Assembly (NCBI RefSeq): GCF_002953255.1
Contig: NZ_CP026498.1
Location: 1,522,186 to 1,586,185, forward strand
Length of the DNA stretch: 64,000 bases
Reading direction: 5' to 3'
Source: Streptomyces sp. CB01881
Lineage (GTDB): Bacteria; Actinomycetota; Actinomycetes; Streptomycetales; Streptomycetaceae
Positions 51,528 through 60,630 of the stretch are shown here, in pieces. A program made the translations under genes and the position numbers. Position 1 is the first letter of the stretch; every line of letters begins with the position of its first letter. The notes below the pieces were generated by a model, which ran no database searches, was not told the origin of the DNA, and saw only the letters and a list, made by a program, of their open reading frames with translations.

Positions 51528-52520
51528 GTGCACAGATTCAGGCTCGGCCTCGCCGACCTCGCCAGCACCTCCTTCGCCTGCTCACCGATCCAGGAGGCCG
51601 CGCTCAGTCTGCGGATGTGGACCCACCCGGGCTTCTACGTCCTGCAGTCCCCCGCCTTCGAACGTCTGCGCCCGGCGTTCGAGCGGCTGGACTCCACCCT
51701 CCTGCTCTCGCTGGTCGCCGACAACCGCTGGGTGCCGGACTTCCTGACGCCCCGGCCCGCCTCCCCCGCGCCCGACTTCCGCACCGAGCTGGCCGTGGTC
51801 CGCGCCCTGCCGCCCGAGGAGCTCCGCCCCGAGCTGGAGCAGACCTTCCTGCCGAACGGTCGGCCGCTGCCGGCCTCGCTGGCGGCCGGGCTGGCCGATC
51901 CGGCCCGGCTGCTGGCCCGGATCGCGGACGCGTTGGAGGAGTACTGGGAGCTCTGCCTCGCCCCCACCTGGTGGCCGCAGGCCCGCGCGGTGCTGGAGGC
52001 GGACCTCGTGTACCGCGCGCGGGTGCTCGCCCAGCAGGGCGCGGCGGCGCTCTTCGCCAACCTGGACCACCGGTTGCACTGGGAGGACGGGGTGCTCTCG
52101 ATCAACCGGCGCTGGACGCCGCAGGACGGCGAGATCACCGTGGACGGGCGCGGACTGGTGCTGGTACCGACCTTCTTCGCCCGCGGCGCGATCACGATGA
52201 TCAGCAACGACCGTGCACCGCAGATCAGTTACCCGGCCCGCGGCCAGGGCGGCATGGCCGGACCGCCGGTGCCGGTCGCCCCGCGGGCCCTGGAGCAGCT
52301 GCTCGGCGCCCCGAAGGCCCGGCTGCTCGCGGTGCTGGTCGAACCCGCCTCGACCACCGACCTGGCCTACCGGCTGGGCGTCACCCCGGGCGCGGTCAGC
52401 CAGCACCTGGCGGTGCTGCACCAGACCGGTCTGGTGACCCGGGCCCGGCACGGCCGCTCGGTGCTCTACAGCCGCAGCCCGCTCGGCGACGAGCTCACCG
52501 GCAGCCCCCGCCGGTCCTGA
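51528..52520 (+). CDS. DUF5937 / ArsR-type HTH regulator
   Basis: A 330-residue regulator. Seen: an N-terminal ligand or effector-type domain (FRLGLADLASTSFACSPIQE, TELAVVRALPPEELRPELEQ) and a C-terminal winged HTH (ARLLAVLVEPASTTDLAYRL, GVTPGAVSQHLAVLHQTGLV then TRARHGRSVLYSRSPLGD). The architecture is common in streptomycetes next to MFS genes. The GTG at 51528 follows a GGGGGCGGAG stretch. Probable regulator of the divergent MFS exporter. Confidence 0.85.
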   Translation: MHRFRLGLADLASTSFACSPIQEAALSLRMWTHPGFYVLQSPAFERLRPAFERLDSTLLLSLVADNRWVPDFLTPRPASPAPDFRTELAVVRALPPEELRPELEQTFLPNGRPLPASLAAGLADPARLLARIADALEEYWELCLAPTWWPQARAVLEADLVYRARVLAQQGAAALFANLDHRLHWEDGVLSINRRWTPQDGEITVDGRGLVLVPTFFARGAITMISNDRAPQISYPARGQGGMAGPPVPVAPRALEQLLGAPKARLLAVLVEPASTTDLAYRLGVTPGAVSQHLAVLHQTGLVTRARHGRSVLYSRSPLGDELTGSPRRS

Positions 52521-52615
52521 CCGGGGACCGGGGACCGGACCGGGCCACGGGCCGGGCCTCGGCCGGGCCAGGACCGGCCCGGGGAACCGGCGGCCCTACG
52601 CCCTCAACTCCCAAG

Positions 52616-52657
52616 TGGTACAGACCTGTTGACGCATTGGTCCAGTCCTCCTACAGT
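52616..52657 (+). promoter_or_regulatory. chitinase promoter with 12-bp direct repeats (DasR-like sites)
   Basis: TGGTACAGACCT (52616-52627) and TGGTCCAGTCCT (52638-52649) match the direct repeats known from Streptomyces chitinase promoters and the dre half-site for the GlcNAc-responsive regulator DasR. TTGACG (52629-52634) and TACAGT (52652-52657), spaced 17 bases, form the -35/-10. The first repeat ends 2 bases before the -35 and the second fills the spacer. Confidence 0.85.
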
Positions 52658-52823
52658 GCCCATGCCCCGTCTCCCCACGGCGCGGGCACCGGTCGGCCAC
52701 GCACCACCGGCCGGACGTCGTCACCACCGGACGCCGTCACCACCGGCCGGCGCATCGCGGGCCGGGCACCACTCGTACGGTTCTGCGCCACCCTGTCCAA
52801 CCCCCACAGTCACAGGGAGAACC

Positions 52824-55142
52824 ATGTCCGACCGATCCAGGGCCGCCGGCCGCCGGGCCCGCCGCCCGCGAGCGCGCAGCAGACTGCTGCCGCTGCTCTG
52901 CGCCCTGCTCCTCCCGCCGGCCGCGCTCACCGCGCTGGCCGCCCCGGCGAACGCGGCCGGAAAGCTCACCGCCGCCTTCACCACCGCCGACAACGGCTCG
53001 TGGTGGAAGGGCACCTACATCGTCCACAACGACAACGCCGCCGCGGTCTCCGGCTGGACGCTGGAGTTCGACCTGCCGGCCGGCGTGACGATCCAGAGCA
53101 GTTACAACGGCACCGCCACCGTCAACGGCCGCCACGTCACCGCCACCAACGCGTTCTACAACGCGAGCGTCCCCGCCCACGGCACCACCGAGCCGTACAG
53201 CTTCTGGTTCGTGGCCAACGGCCCGATCGGCACGCCGGCCGGCTGCCGGATCAACGGCGACAAGTGCGACGGGAGTCCGGACGTCCTGCCGTCCGCGCCC
53301 GGCACCCCGACGGTCACCGGGTCGACCGCGCACAGCCTCGCGCTGAAGTGGCCGGCCGCCACCGGCGGGGACTTCCCGGTCGCCTCCTACGAGGTGCTGA
53401 ACGGCGGCGCCGTGGTGGGCACCGGCGCCGGCACCGACACCGTGGTCACCGGCCTCACCCCGGCCACCTCGTACACCCTGGCCGTCCGTGCCAAGGACAC
53501 CCGGGGCAACGCCGGCCGGCCGAGCGCGCCGGTCACGGCCTCGACCGTCGACCCGGCCACCGACCCGGTGCCGCCCACCGCCCCCACCGATCTCCGGGCC
53601 ACGGCGGTCACGTCCACGGACGTCACGCTCGCCTGGAACGCCGCCACCGACAACCAGCGGGTGGCCGCGTACGACGTCTACCAGGGCACCGCCCTGGTGC
53701 GGTCCGTCACCGGCTCCACCCTGACCGCGACCGTCAACGGCCTCTCCCCCTCGACCGATTACACCTTCACCGTCAAGGCCCGCGACGGCGCCGACAACGC
53801 CTCACCCGCCTCGGCCCCGCTCGCCGTCACCACCGCCGACCTGGTCGGGGCCGGCAAGTACGCCCGGGTCGGCTACTTCACCCAGTGGGGCATCTACGGC
53901 CGCCAGTACTTCGTGAAGAACCTCGACACCTCGGGCAGCGCGGCCAAGCTCGACGTCATCAACTACGCCTTCGAGAACATCGATCCGGTCAACCTGACCT
54001 GCCTGGCCGGCGTGACCAAGGGCACCACCGCCAACCCGCAGGACCCGGACCAGGGAACGGGCGCGGGCGACGCCGACGCCGACTACGCCCGCCCGATGAG
54101 CGCCGCCCAGTCGGTGGACGGCGTCGCCGACGACGGTTGGGGCAAACTGCGCGGCAACTTCAACCAGTTGAAGAAGCTCAAGGCCAGGTACCCGAACCTG
54201 AAGGTGGTCGTGTCGCTCGGCGGCTGGACGTACTCCACGTACTTCTCCGACGCGGCCGCCACCGACGCCTCCCGCCAGAAGTTCGTCAAGTCCTGCCTCG
54301 ACGTCTGGATCAAGGGCAACCTGCCGCTCTACAACGGCGCCGGCGGCGACGGCGTGGCGGCCGGCATCTTCGACGGCATCGACCTCGACTGGGAGTGGCC
54401 CGGTTCCGGCGACGGGCACGCCGGCAACCACTACAGCGCCAACGACAAGGAGCACCTGACCCTGCTGCTGGCCGAGTTCCGCAAGCAGCTGGACGCCCTG
54501 GGCGGTTCGCACAAGCTGCTGACCGCCTTCACCCCGGCCGACCCGGCCAAGGTCGGCCAGGGCTGGGACCTCTCGAAGATCTTCAACTACCTGGACATCG
54601 CCAACGTCCAGGGCTACGACTTCCACGGCGCCGGCAGCGACAACTCGTGGGAGCCCGATCGGACCGGTCACCAGGCCAACCTCTACGCCGACACCCAGGA
54701 CCCGTACAACGTCCACTTCAGCGTGGACGCGGCCGTCCAGACCTACCTCAACGCCGGGGTCAACCCGCGCAAGCTCACCATCGGCTTCCCGTTCTACGGG
54801 CGCGGCTGGCAGGGCGTGGCGGACGGCGGCGCGGCGGGCGAGTGGCAGAGCGCGACCGGCGCGGCCCCCGGCCAGTTCGCCGAGGAGGCCGGAACCCGCG
54901 GGTACAACAACCTCATCACCACCTTCCCCGACCTCACCGTCCACCACGACCAGCAGTCCGTCTCCACGTACGGCTACACCGGCGCGGGCGGGCAGTGGTG
55001 GACCTTCGACGACGCCTGGTCGATCAGCCGGAAGACGGCCTACCTGAAGTCGAGGAACCTGCTCGGCGCGATGATCTGGGAGATGACCGGCGACACCCCG
55101 GGCGGCGCCCTCATCACGGCCCTCGACACCGGGCTCAAGTGA
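52824..55142 (+). CDS. secreted chitinase (GH18)
   Basis: A 772-residue exported enzyme. Seen: a twin-Arg-rich signal region (SRLLPLLCALLLPPAALTAL then AAPANA), a CBM2-type cellulose/chitin-binding domain (about 45-150), two FnIII domains (about 155-240 and 250-340) and a C-terminal GH18 domain with SLGG, FDGIDLDWEWPGSGDG (catalytic Glu about 523), YDFHGAGSDNSWEPD and WWTFDDAWSISRKTAYLKS. It hydrolyses chitin to chitobiose. An AGGGAGA lies upstream of the ATG. The promoter carries the classic direct repeats, so expression should respond to chitin or GlcNAc. Confidence 0.95.
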   Translation: MSDRSRAAGRRARRPRARSRLLPLLCALLLPPAALTALAAPANAAGKLTAAFTTADNGSWWKGTYIVHNDNAAAVSGWTLEFDLPAGVTIQSSYNGTATVNGRHVTATNAFYNASVPAHGTTEPYSFWFVANGPIGTPAGCRINGDKCDGSPDVLPSAPGTPTVTGSTAHSLALKWPAATGGDFPVASYEVLNGGAVVGTGAGTDTVVTGLTPATSYTLAVRAKDTRGNAGRPSAPVTASTVDPATDPVPPTAPTDLRATAVTSTDVTLAWNAATDNQRVAAYDVYQGTALVRSVTGSTLTATVNGLSPSTDYTFTVKARDGADNASPASAPLAVTTADLVGAGKYARVGYFTQWGIYGRQYFVKNLDTSGSAAKLDVINYAFENIDPVNLTCLAGVTKGTTANPQDPDQGTGAGDADADYARPMSAAQSVDGVADDGWGKLRGNFNQLKKLKARYPNLKVVVSLGGWTYSTYFSDAAATDASRQKFVKSCLDVWIKGNLPLYNGAGGDGVAAGIFDGIDLDWEWPGSGDGHAGNHYSANDKEHLTLLLAEFRKQLDALGGSHKLLTAFTPADPAKVGQGWDLSKIFNYLDIANVQGYDFHGAGSDNSWEPDRTGHQANLYADTQDPYNVHFSVDAAVQTYLNAGVNPRKLTIGFPFYGRGWQGVADGGAAGEWQSATGAAPGQFAEEAGTRGYNNLITTFPDLTVHHDQQSVSTYGYTGAGGQWWTFDDAWSISRKTAYLKSRNLLGAMIWEMTGDTPGGALITALDTGLK

Positions 55143-55149
55143 CCGCCGG

Positions 55150-55183
55150 ACTCACGTGAGCACCGCACTCACGTGAGCACCGG
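55150..55183. repeat. 17-bp tandem duplication
   Basis: ACTCACGTGAGCACCGC occurs as two adjacent copies (55150-55166 and 55167-55183; the second differs at its last base). Each holds the palindrome CTCACGTGAG. They begin eight bases after the chitinase stop. Confidence 0.75.
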
Positions 55184-55190
55184 GCCGGAC

Positions 55191-55241
55191 GGACGGGGGG
55201 CTCCCGGGGCGGGTACCACCCGCCCCGGGAGCCCCCCGTCC
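55191..55241. terminator. 23-bp perfect hairpin
   Basis: Left arm 55191-55213 and right arm 55219-55241 are perfectly complementary with a 5-nt loop. The hairpin sits between the convergent chitinase and reductase genes and should terminate both. Confidence 0.85.
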
Positions 55242-55248
55242 ACCACCG

Positions 55249-56526
55249 CTACCGCGAGGCCAGCGACGCCAGTTTCCGCGCCGCCCGGTACTGCCGCATC
55301 ACCTGGGCGAAGGTGGTGTGCCCCTGGGTCGTCCGGGCGAACGCCCGCCAGGCCGGGGCGACCAGGCAGACCGCCGCGTGGAACAGGTACGGCCGGCGCT
55401 CGAAGGCGGTCAGCATCAGCTTGCCGGCCCGCATCTCCACGCCCAGCCCGGCCTTGATCGCGAACGCGTAGTTCAGCGCCTCGCGCCGCACCCCGGCCGC
55501 GTTGCCCGCCTCGGCCACCTTCACCGCCCACTCGCCGGCCAGCCGGCCCGAGCGCAGCGCGTACGAGATGCCCTCGCGGGTCCACGGCTCCAGCAGGCCG
55601 GCCGCGTCACCGGCCACCAGCACGCGGCCCCGGGAGAGCGGCGAGTCCTCGGCCCGGCAGCGGGTCAGGTGCCCCGACTCCACGCTCGGCGGGAAGCCCG
55701 CCAGGCCGAGGCGGCGGATGTAGTCGGCCAGGTACTGCTTGGTCCGCTCGCCGTCGCCGCGGGCCGAGATCACCCCGACGGTGAGGCTGCCGGACTCGGT
55801 CTTCGGGAAGACCCAGCCGTAACTGCCGGGCAGCGGGCCCCAGTCCAGGTGGATCCGGCCGGCCCAGTCGGCCGCGACCGAGGCCGGGACGGGGATCTCC
55901 GCCTCCAGGCCGAGGTCGATCTGGTCGAAGGACACGCCGACGTGCCGCCCGATCCGGCTGGCGCTGCCGTCGGCGCCCACCACCGCGCGCGCCTCGAAGC
56001 TGCGCCCGTCGGAGGCGGTGACGACGGCCGTCCGGTGCTCGCCGCCGCGCTGCTCCACCCCGGTGACGGTCACTCCGGTGACCAGCACCGCGCCCGCCTG
56101 CTTGGCCGCCTGCACCAGGCGCAGGTCGAACTCGTCCCGGTTGACCAGCCCGAACAGCATCCGCTTCGACCGCCGCGTCCGGGTGAACCGGCCGCCGTAG
56201 GCGAAGGTGACGGCGTGCACCCGGTCCTGCAACGGCAGCCGGAAGTCCGGCGGCAGGCTGTCCCGGGACGGGCCGATGATGCCGCCGCCGCAGGTCTTGT
56301 AGCGGGGGTGCTCGGCCTTGTCGAGCAGCAGGACGCGGCGGCCCTGCGAAGCGGCGGCGTGCGCGGCCGAGGCCCCGGCCGGTCCGGCGCCGACCACGAC
56401 GACGTCCCAGACGCCGTCGAGGCCGTCGGGCCCGGGCCCCGCCCGGTCGGGCTGAGGCTCGGACGGCTGTCCGGACGCCGCGGCGTCGAGCGGGCTACGG
56501 GGATCGGAGCTTCCGGAATCAGTCAC
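55249..56526 (-). CDS. geranylgeranyl reductase-family FAD enzyme
   Basis: A 425-residue flavoprotein. Seen: the FAD dinucleotide-binding motif VVVGAGPAGASAAHAAASQG after a Ser/Pro-rich N-terminus, YKTCGGGIIGPSRDSLPPDF (family-typical CGG region), NRDEFDLRLVQAAKQAGA and the second FAD motif VLVAGDAAGLLEPWTREGIS. Known: relatives reduce geranylgeranyl chains of lipids, quinones or carotenoid precursors, and some act as halogenase-like monooxygenases. A GTG at 56526 gives the shortest plausible N-terminus; the longer frame to 56586 is not preferred. Confidence 0.82.
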   Translation of the reverse strand: MTDSGSSDPRSPLDAAASGQPSEPQPDRAGPGPDGLDGVWDVVVVGAGPAGASAAHAAASQGRRVLLLDKAEHPRYKTCGGGIIGPSRDSLPPDFRLPLQDRVHAVTFAYGGRFTRTRRSKRMLFGLVNRDEFDLRLVQAAKQAGAVLVTGVTVTGVEQRGGEHRTAVVTASDGRSFEARAVVGADGSASRIGRHVGVSFDQIDLGLEAEIPVPASVAADWAGRIHLDWGPLPGSYGWVFPKTESGSLTVGVISARGDGERTKQYLADYIRRLGLAGFPPSVESGHLTRCRAEDSPLSRGRVLVAGDAAGLLEPWTREGISYALRSGRLAGEWAVKVAEAGNAAGVRREALNYAFAIKAGLGVEMRAGKLMLTAFERRPYLFHAAVCLVAPAWRAFARTTQGHTTFAQVMRQYRAARKLASLASR

Positions 56527-56695
56527 GTCGAGCAATCCTATGCGGCCGGGTGAGCCATCGTCCGCTGCGGCACCCCGAACGTCCACACGAATCCGCGGGC
56601 GCCCGTTCGGCTCCGCCTATGATCGGCGGTACCCCCGTCAGCAACCATCCGCCCGGAGTACCCTCCGGACGGACCACCCCTCCCGGAGCACCCGC

Positions 56696-58063
56696 ATGCC
56701 ACAGCAGCCCCTGGCCGACGCCGTCCGGTCCCTGATGGACCGTGCCCGCACCGACCTCGCCGAGCTGGTCGCCTTCCCGTCGGTCGCCGACCCGCGGCAG
56801 TTCCCGGTCGAGGAGTGCGAGAAGGCCGCCCGCTGGGTCGCCGACGCCTTCGCCGCCGAGGGCCTGACGAACGTGCAGCTGCTGGACACCCCCGACGGCA
56901 CCCAGTCGGTCTACGCCGAACTGCCCGGCCCGGCCGGCGCGCCGACCGTGCTGCTCTACTCCCACTACGACGTCCAGCCCCCGCTGGACGAGTCCGGCTG
57001 GCTGAGCCCCGCCTTCGAGCTGACCGAGCGCGACGGCCGCTGGTACGGGCGCGGCGCCGCCGACTGCAAGGGCAACATCCTCATGCACCTGACGGCCCTT
57101 CGGGCGCTGCGCCAGGTCCACGGGGACGCCTACCCGGTCGGGCTGAAGATCATCGTCGAGGGCTCGGAGGAGCAGGGCACCGGTGGCCTGGAGCGGTACG
57201 CGCAGGCGCACCCCGAGCTGCTGGCCGCCGACGCCATCGTGATCGGCGACACCGGCAACTTCGCGGCCGGCCTGCCCACCGTCACCGCCTCGCTGCGCGG
57301 CATGACGGTGGTCGAGGTGGCGATCACCACGCTGGCCGGCAACCTGCACTCCGGTGCCTTCGGCGGCGCCGCCCCGGACGCCCTCCAGGCCCTGGTGAAG
57401 GTGCTGGCCTCGCTGCACGACGAGCACGGCGACGTCGCGGTGGCCGGGCTGACCAGCGACCAGACCTGGTCCGGCGTGCAGTACGCCGACGAACAGTTCC
57501 GGGCCGACGCCAAGGTGCTGGACGGCGTCGCGCTGACCGGCACCGGCACCGTCGCCGACCGGCTCTGGGCCCGCCCGGCGGTCACCGTCCTCGGCATCGA
57601 CGCCCCGCCGGTGATCGGCGCCACCTCCTCCGTCCAGGCCTCGGCCAAGGCCCTGGTCAGCCTGCGGGTGCCGCCGGGCACCGACACCGCCGCCGCCCAG
57701 AACGCGCTGGTCGCCCACCTGGAGGCCCAGGTGCCGTTCGGCGCGCAGCTCCGGATCGAGCGGCACGGCAACGGCGCGCCGTTCAGCGCGGACACCTCCG
57801 GCCCGGCCTACGAGGCGATGGGCGAGGCGATGGAGGAGGCCTTCGGCACCCCGATGGTGGCCTCCGGCGAGGGCGGCTCGATCCCGCTCTGCAACACCCT
57901 GCGCACGCTCTACCCGGAGGCCGAGATCGTGCTGATCGGCGTCGAGGAGCCGACCACCCAGATCCACGCGGTCAACGAGAGCGTCGACCCGCTGGAGCTG
58001 GAGCGGATGGCGCTGACCGAGGCGCTCTTCCTGCGCCGCTTCGCCGAGTTGCGCAAGGCCTGA
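56696..58063 (+). CDS. M20-family dipeptidase
   Basis: A 455-residue zinc dipeptidase. Seen: LLYSHYDVQPPLDESGW (metal His and Asp), GRGAADCKGNILMHL (bridging Asp), IIVEGSEEQGTGG (catalytic Glu and metal Glu), IVIGDTGNF and the late metal His in TQIHAVNESV. The lid domain is typical of the PepV/CNDP-like M20 group. The ATG at 56696 follows CGGAG. It splits dipeptides with unknown preference. It is divergent from the reductase across 169 bases and convergent with the DUF4184 gene, 40 bases apart. Confidence 0.9.
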   Translation: MPQQPLADAVRSLMDRARTDLAELVAFPSVADPRQFPVEECEKAARWVADAFAAEGLTNVQLLDTPDGTQSVYAELPGPAGAPTVLLYSHYDVQPPLDESGWLSPAFELTERDGRWYGRGAADCKGNILMHLTALRALRQVHGDAYPVGLKIIVEGSEEQGTGGLERYAQAHPELLAADAIVIGDTGNFAAGLPTVTASLRGMTVVEVAITTLAGNLHSGAFGGAAPDALQALVKVLASLHDEHGDVAVAGLTSDQTWSGVQYADEQFRADAKVLDGVALTGTGTVADRLWARPAVTVLGIDAPPVIGATSSVQASAKALVSLRVPPGTDTAAAQNALVAHLEAQVPFGAQLRIERHGNGAPFSADTSGPAYEAMGEAMEEAFGTPMVASGEGGSIPLCNTLRTLYPEAEIVLIGVEEPTTQIHAVNESVDPLELERMALTEALFLRRFAELRKA

Positions 58064-58103
58064 GGCCGCCGGGCGGCCGCCGGTCCCGGACCCGCCGCCC
58101 CCG

Positions 58104-58928
58104 TCACACCGGCACCCGCTCGGCCGGCCGCTCCCGGCCCCCCGGGCGGGTGCCGCCGTGCCTCCCCCGGCGTGCCACCGCCGCGTGGACCAGTGCGTAC
58201 CCGACGGCGCCGACCGCGAGGCCGGCGCCCGCCCCGAAGCAGAACTCGGGGATCAGGTTCCGCCGCAGCGGCGTCAGCCGCTGCACCACCCCGGCCGCCG
58301 TCGCCACGCCCAGCGCCGCGACGGCGGCCCGCCGTACCCCGGCCGGCAGCGCCACCGCCGGCCGGGCCGGCTCCACCGCCCGGACCGCCCTCACCAGGTA
58401 CCCGGCCAGTGCGGCCAGCGCCAGCGCCGAGCTGCCGTACTGCAGCACGGTGTACAGCGGGAGCCCGGCGACCGTGCGGTCCAGCACCGGCAGCAGGGTG
58501 ACGCCCAGACGGCCCCCGTGGGTGAAGGCGTCCCAGCCGACGTGGGTGGCCGCGCCGAGCGCCGCCGAACCCGCGAACCACGCCGCGTCCACCGCCCCGC
58601 GCGCCGCCGTTCCACGCCGCCGGGCGGTCAGCGCCTCGGCCGCGGGTGCCAGGCGGTCGGGCAGCAGCCCCACCAGGGGCCCGCGCAGCAGCGTGTGCCA
58701 CCCGGCCACCAGGACGCCGGCGATCGCCACGTCCACCGTCGGCACCCCCCACCAACTGTGGGTCGCCCCGCCCAGCCCGTACGCCCCCGGCAGCAGCGAC
58801 TCGGCGAAGAACGGCACGTCGGGCGCCATCGACCCGGCGACGAGCGCGGAGGCGACCAGCGGCCCGCGCGCCCCCGCCGCACGCAGCAGGGGCAGGACGG
58901 CGGCCGGATGGCTGAGTGTGAACGGCAT
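58104..58928 (-). CDS. DUF4184 membrane protein
   Basis: A 274-residue membrane protein. Seen: the family start MPFTLSHPAAVLPLLR, then VASALVAGSMAPDVPFFAES with MAPD, SWWGVPTVDVAIAGVLVAGW, and several later hydrophobic segments including LGAATHVGWDAFTHGG. Known: DUF4184 proteins have conserved His/Asp residues suggestive of metal binding, but the activity is not known. The C-terminal 25 residues are basic. Confidence 0.88.
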   Translation of the reverse strand: MPFTLSHPAAVLPLLRAAGARGPLVASALVAGSMAPDVPFFAESLLPGAYGLGGATHSWWGVPTVDVAIAGVLVAGWHTLLRGPLVGLLPDRLAPAAEALTARRRGTAARGAVDAAWFAGSAALGAATHVGWDAFTHGGRLGVTLLPVLDRTVAGLPLYTVLQYGSSALALAALAGYLVRAVRAVEPARPAVALPAGVRRAAVAALGVATAAGVVQRLTPLRRNLIPEFCFGAGAGLAVGAVGYALVHAAVARRGRHGGTRPGGRERPAERVPV

Positions 58929-59050
58929 GCCCCCATCCTGCCGTCCCCGGCCCCCACCCGCCGCCCCGGCCCGGCCGACGCCGGACGGGTCAGCCAGGGC
59001 CGGCTCCTACGGCCGGCCCACCCGGCCGGCCGCCGTACCCCCGCCGGGGT

Positions 59051-59117
59051 CCCCGCCCCGTCCGCTACGCCGCGTCGGCCGCCACCCCGCCCCGTCCGCT
59101 ACGCGGCGTCAGCCGCC
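59051..59117. repeat. 33-bp near-identical duplication spanning a stop codon
   Basis: Copies at 59051-59083 and 59085-59117 (31 of 33 bases identical). The second contains the last codons and stop of the kinase-NUDIX gene. Confidence 0.8.
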
Positions 59118-60166
59118 CGGGCCAGGCCGAGCGCCGCCCGCCGGCCGGCCTCCAGGTACCGCAGCTCGCCGCTGCGGCGGGCGTCCAACGCGGCGGCGAG
59201 CCGGCGGTAGCGGCCCGGCGGCAGCAGGCCGGCCGCCTCCTCCAGGCTGACGAAGCGCCAGCCACGCAGCTCCTCCTGAGGGAGCATCAGGCGCTGGCGG
59301 GCGGCGGCGTCCAGCAGGCCGCCGTCGTAGACCAGCCGCAGGCCGCCGCGGCGCGGGCCGGTGCGCGGCTCCCAGTCGACCGCGAGCAGGCGCAGCGCGG
59401 CCGGGTCGAGGCGCAGCCCCAGCTCCTCCGCGGTCTCCCGCAGGGCGGCGTCGGTGGGGGCCTCCCCGCACTCGACCACGCCGCCGGGGAACTCCCAGTC
59501 CGGCTTGTAGACCGGGTCGACCAGCAGCACCCGGTCCTGCTCGTCGAAGAACAGGACGGCGGAGGCCACGGTGTCGCCGCTCGGGTCGGGGGTCTGGACG
59601 ATCGGGCAGCGGGCGGAGCCGTCCCGGACGAGCCGGGCGAGCCGGGCGGCGGTCTCGCGCGGGGTCAGGGTGCTGTTGTCGACCAGTCTGGCGTCGCGGC
59701 CGAGCCAGCGGCGGGCGGCCAGGTAGCGGGGTACGTGCTCCAGGCACCACTGCCGGATCCGCGCACTGCGTTCGGGGTCGTCGGGGATCTCCTCGCGTTG
59801 GGCGATGCGCGCACGCAGGATCGTTTCTTCAGGATCCAGCACGAGGTGGTGCACGGTGATCCCGTTCGAGGCGAGCGCACCGAAGATCTCGTCCCGGTAG
59901 TCCTCCCGGAGCAGCGTCATCGGGACGACCAGCGGGCCCGGCACCTCGCCGAGCAGCGCGGCCGCCGTCTCGGGGACGAGCCGGCGCCAGGCCGGCAGGT
60001 CCTGGAAGTCCGACACCGTCGCCAGCCGGTCGGCCGGGAGCATCCCGCGCAGCCCGAACCCGATCAGCTCCGGGTCGAAGAGCATGCTGCCGGGCAGCAG
60101 CTCCACCAACTCACGGCAGGCACTCGTCTTGCCCGCGCCGAACGTGCCATTGACCCAGACGATCAC
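59099..60166 (-). CDS. P-loop kinase fused to a NUDIX domain
   Basis: A 355-residue two-domain protein. Seen: an N-terminal kinase domain with [20 protein letters not shown] (Walker A), [15 protein letters not shown] and [20 protein letters not shown], about residues 1-180. The C-terminal NUDIX domain has [20 protein letters not shown] then [12 protein letters not shown]. Known: AAA/uridine-kinase-like P-loop proteins of this type are often toxin-like or tRNA/nucleotide kinases; fusion to NUDIX suggests a nucleotide repair or salvage role. The GTG at 60166 has GGGGA upstream and starts directly at the first beta strand. Confidence 0.82.
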   Translation of the reverse strand: MIVWVNGTFGAGKTSACRELVELLPGSMLFDPELIGFGLRGMLPADRLATVSDFQDLPAWRRLVPETAAALLGEVPGPLVVPMTLLREDYRDEIFGALASNGITVHHLVLDPEETILRARIAQREEIPDDPERSARIRQWCLEHVPRYLAARRWLGRDARLVDNSTLTPRETAARLARLVRDGSARCPIVQTPDPSGDTVASAVLFFDEQDRVLLVDPVYKPDWEFPGGVVECGEAPTDAALRETAEELGLRLDPAALRLLAVDWEPRTGPRRGGLRLVYDGGLLDAAARQRLMLPQEELRGWRFVSLEEAAGLLPPGRYRRLAAALDARRSGELRYLEAGRRAALGLARAADAA

Positions 60167-60556
60167 AACGTCCCCTGCCCCTCGACTTCCCCCGGTGCCG
60201 TTCGCACCGGGCGGCGCCCCCGTCAGTCGAACCAGCGCCACCCGAGGTGGTACCCCTGCCGCGCCGGTCCCCATGCCTCCGGACCGGGCCCTCCCAGCGA
60301 AGCGTGACCCGCCCCGTGACAGGGGCATGTGCCCAGGCCAGGCGGCCTACCCTACCCGCCGCACGCCCACGCGCCCGCCGGTGCGCACGCCCTCGATCAC
60401 CGGCGTCAGTCCCCTCCGTACGCGCCCTCTCCACGCCCCACGCGCCCCCTCCGTACCCGACCCCTCCGCACAGGAGGTCGGCCCGCCCGACTTCTCGTGC
60501 GGCCGCCGCCCCGCTGACCCCGACGCACCGGACGCCCCCGCACACCCCCGCACGCC
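60167..60556. other. gap between kinase-NUDIX and NlpC/P60 genes
   Basis: No gene is supported. The stretch is highly GC-rich and low-complexity. It contains an imperfect GAAGTCGG-family hairpin at 60466-60502. The NlpC/P60 terminator stem begins immediately after it, at 60557. Confidence 0.4.
60466..60502. repeat. imperfect GAAGTCGG-family hairpin
   Basis: CCGCACAGGAGGTCGG (60466-60481) and 60487-60502 pair over most of their length with two mismatches and a G-T pair. The pattern (CGCACAGGA(A/G)GTCGG, 5-nt loop, CCGACTTC) matches the hairpins at 14542 and 42846. Confidence 0.55.
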
Positions 60557-60609
60557 CGACGCCCGGGCCGTCCGGGAGACGGTGTGTCTCCCGGACGGCC
60601 CGGGCGTCG
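60557..60609 (-). terminator. 24-bp perfect hairpin
   Basis: Left arm 60557-60580 and right arm 60586-60609 are perfectly complementary with a 5-nt loop, 22 bases after the NlpC/P60 stop on the minus strand. Confidence 0.85.
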
Positions 60610-60630
60610 TGGCACCCGTGCCCGCAGGGC

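Noticed and set aside
51617..55159. 1180-residue plus-strand open frame across the regulator and chitinase genes
   Set aside because: It runs in a third frame of real genes, is rich in Arg/Gly/Pro and has no recognisable domain. GC-rich DNA gives such frames.
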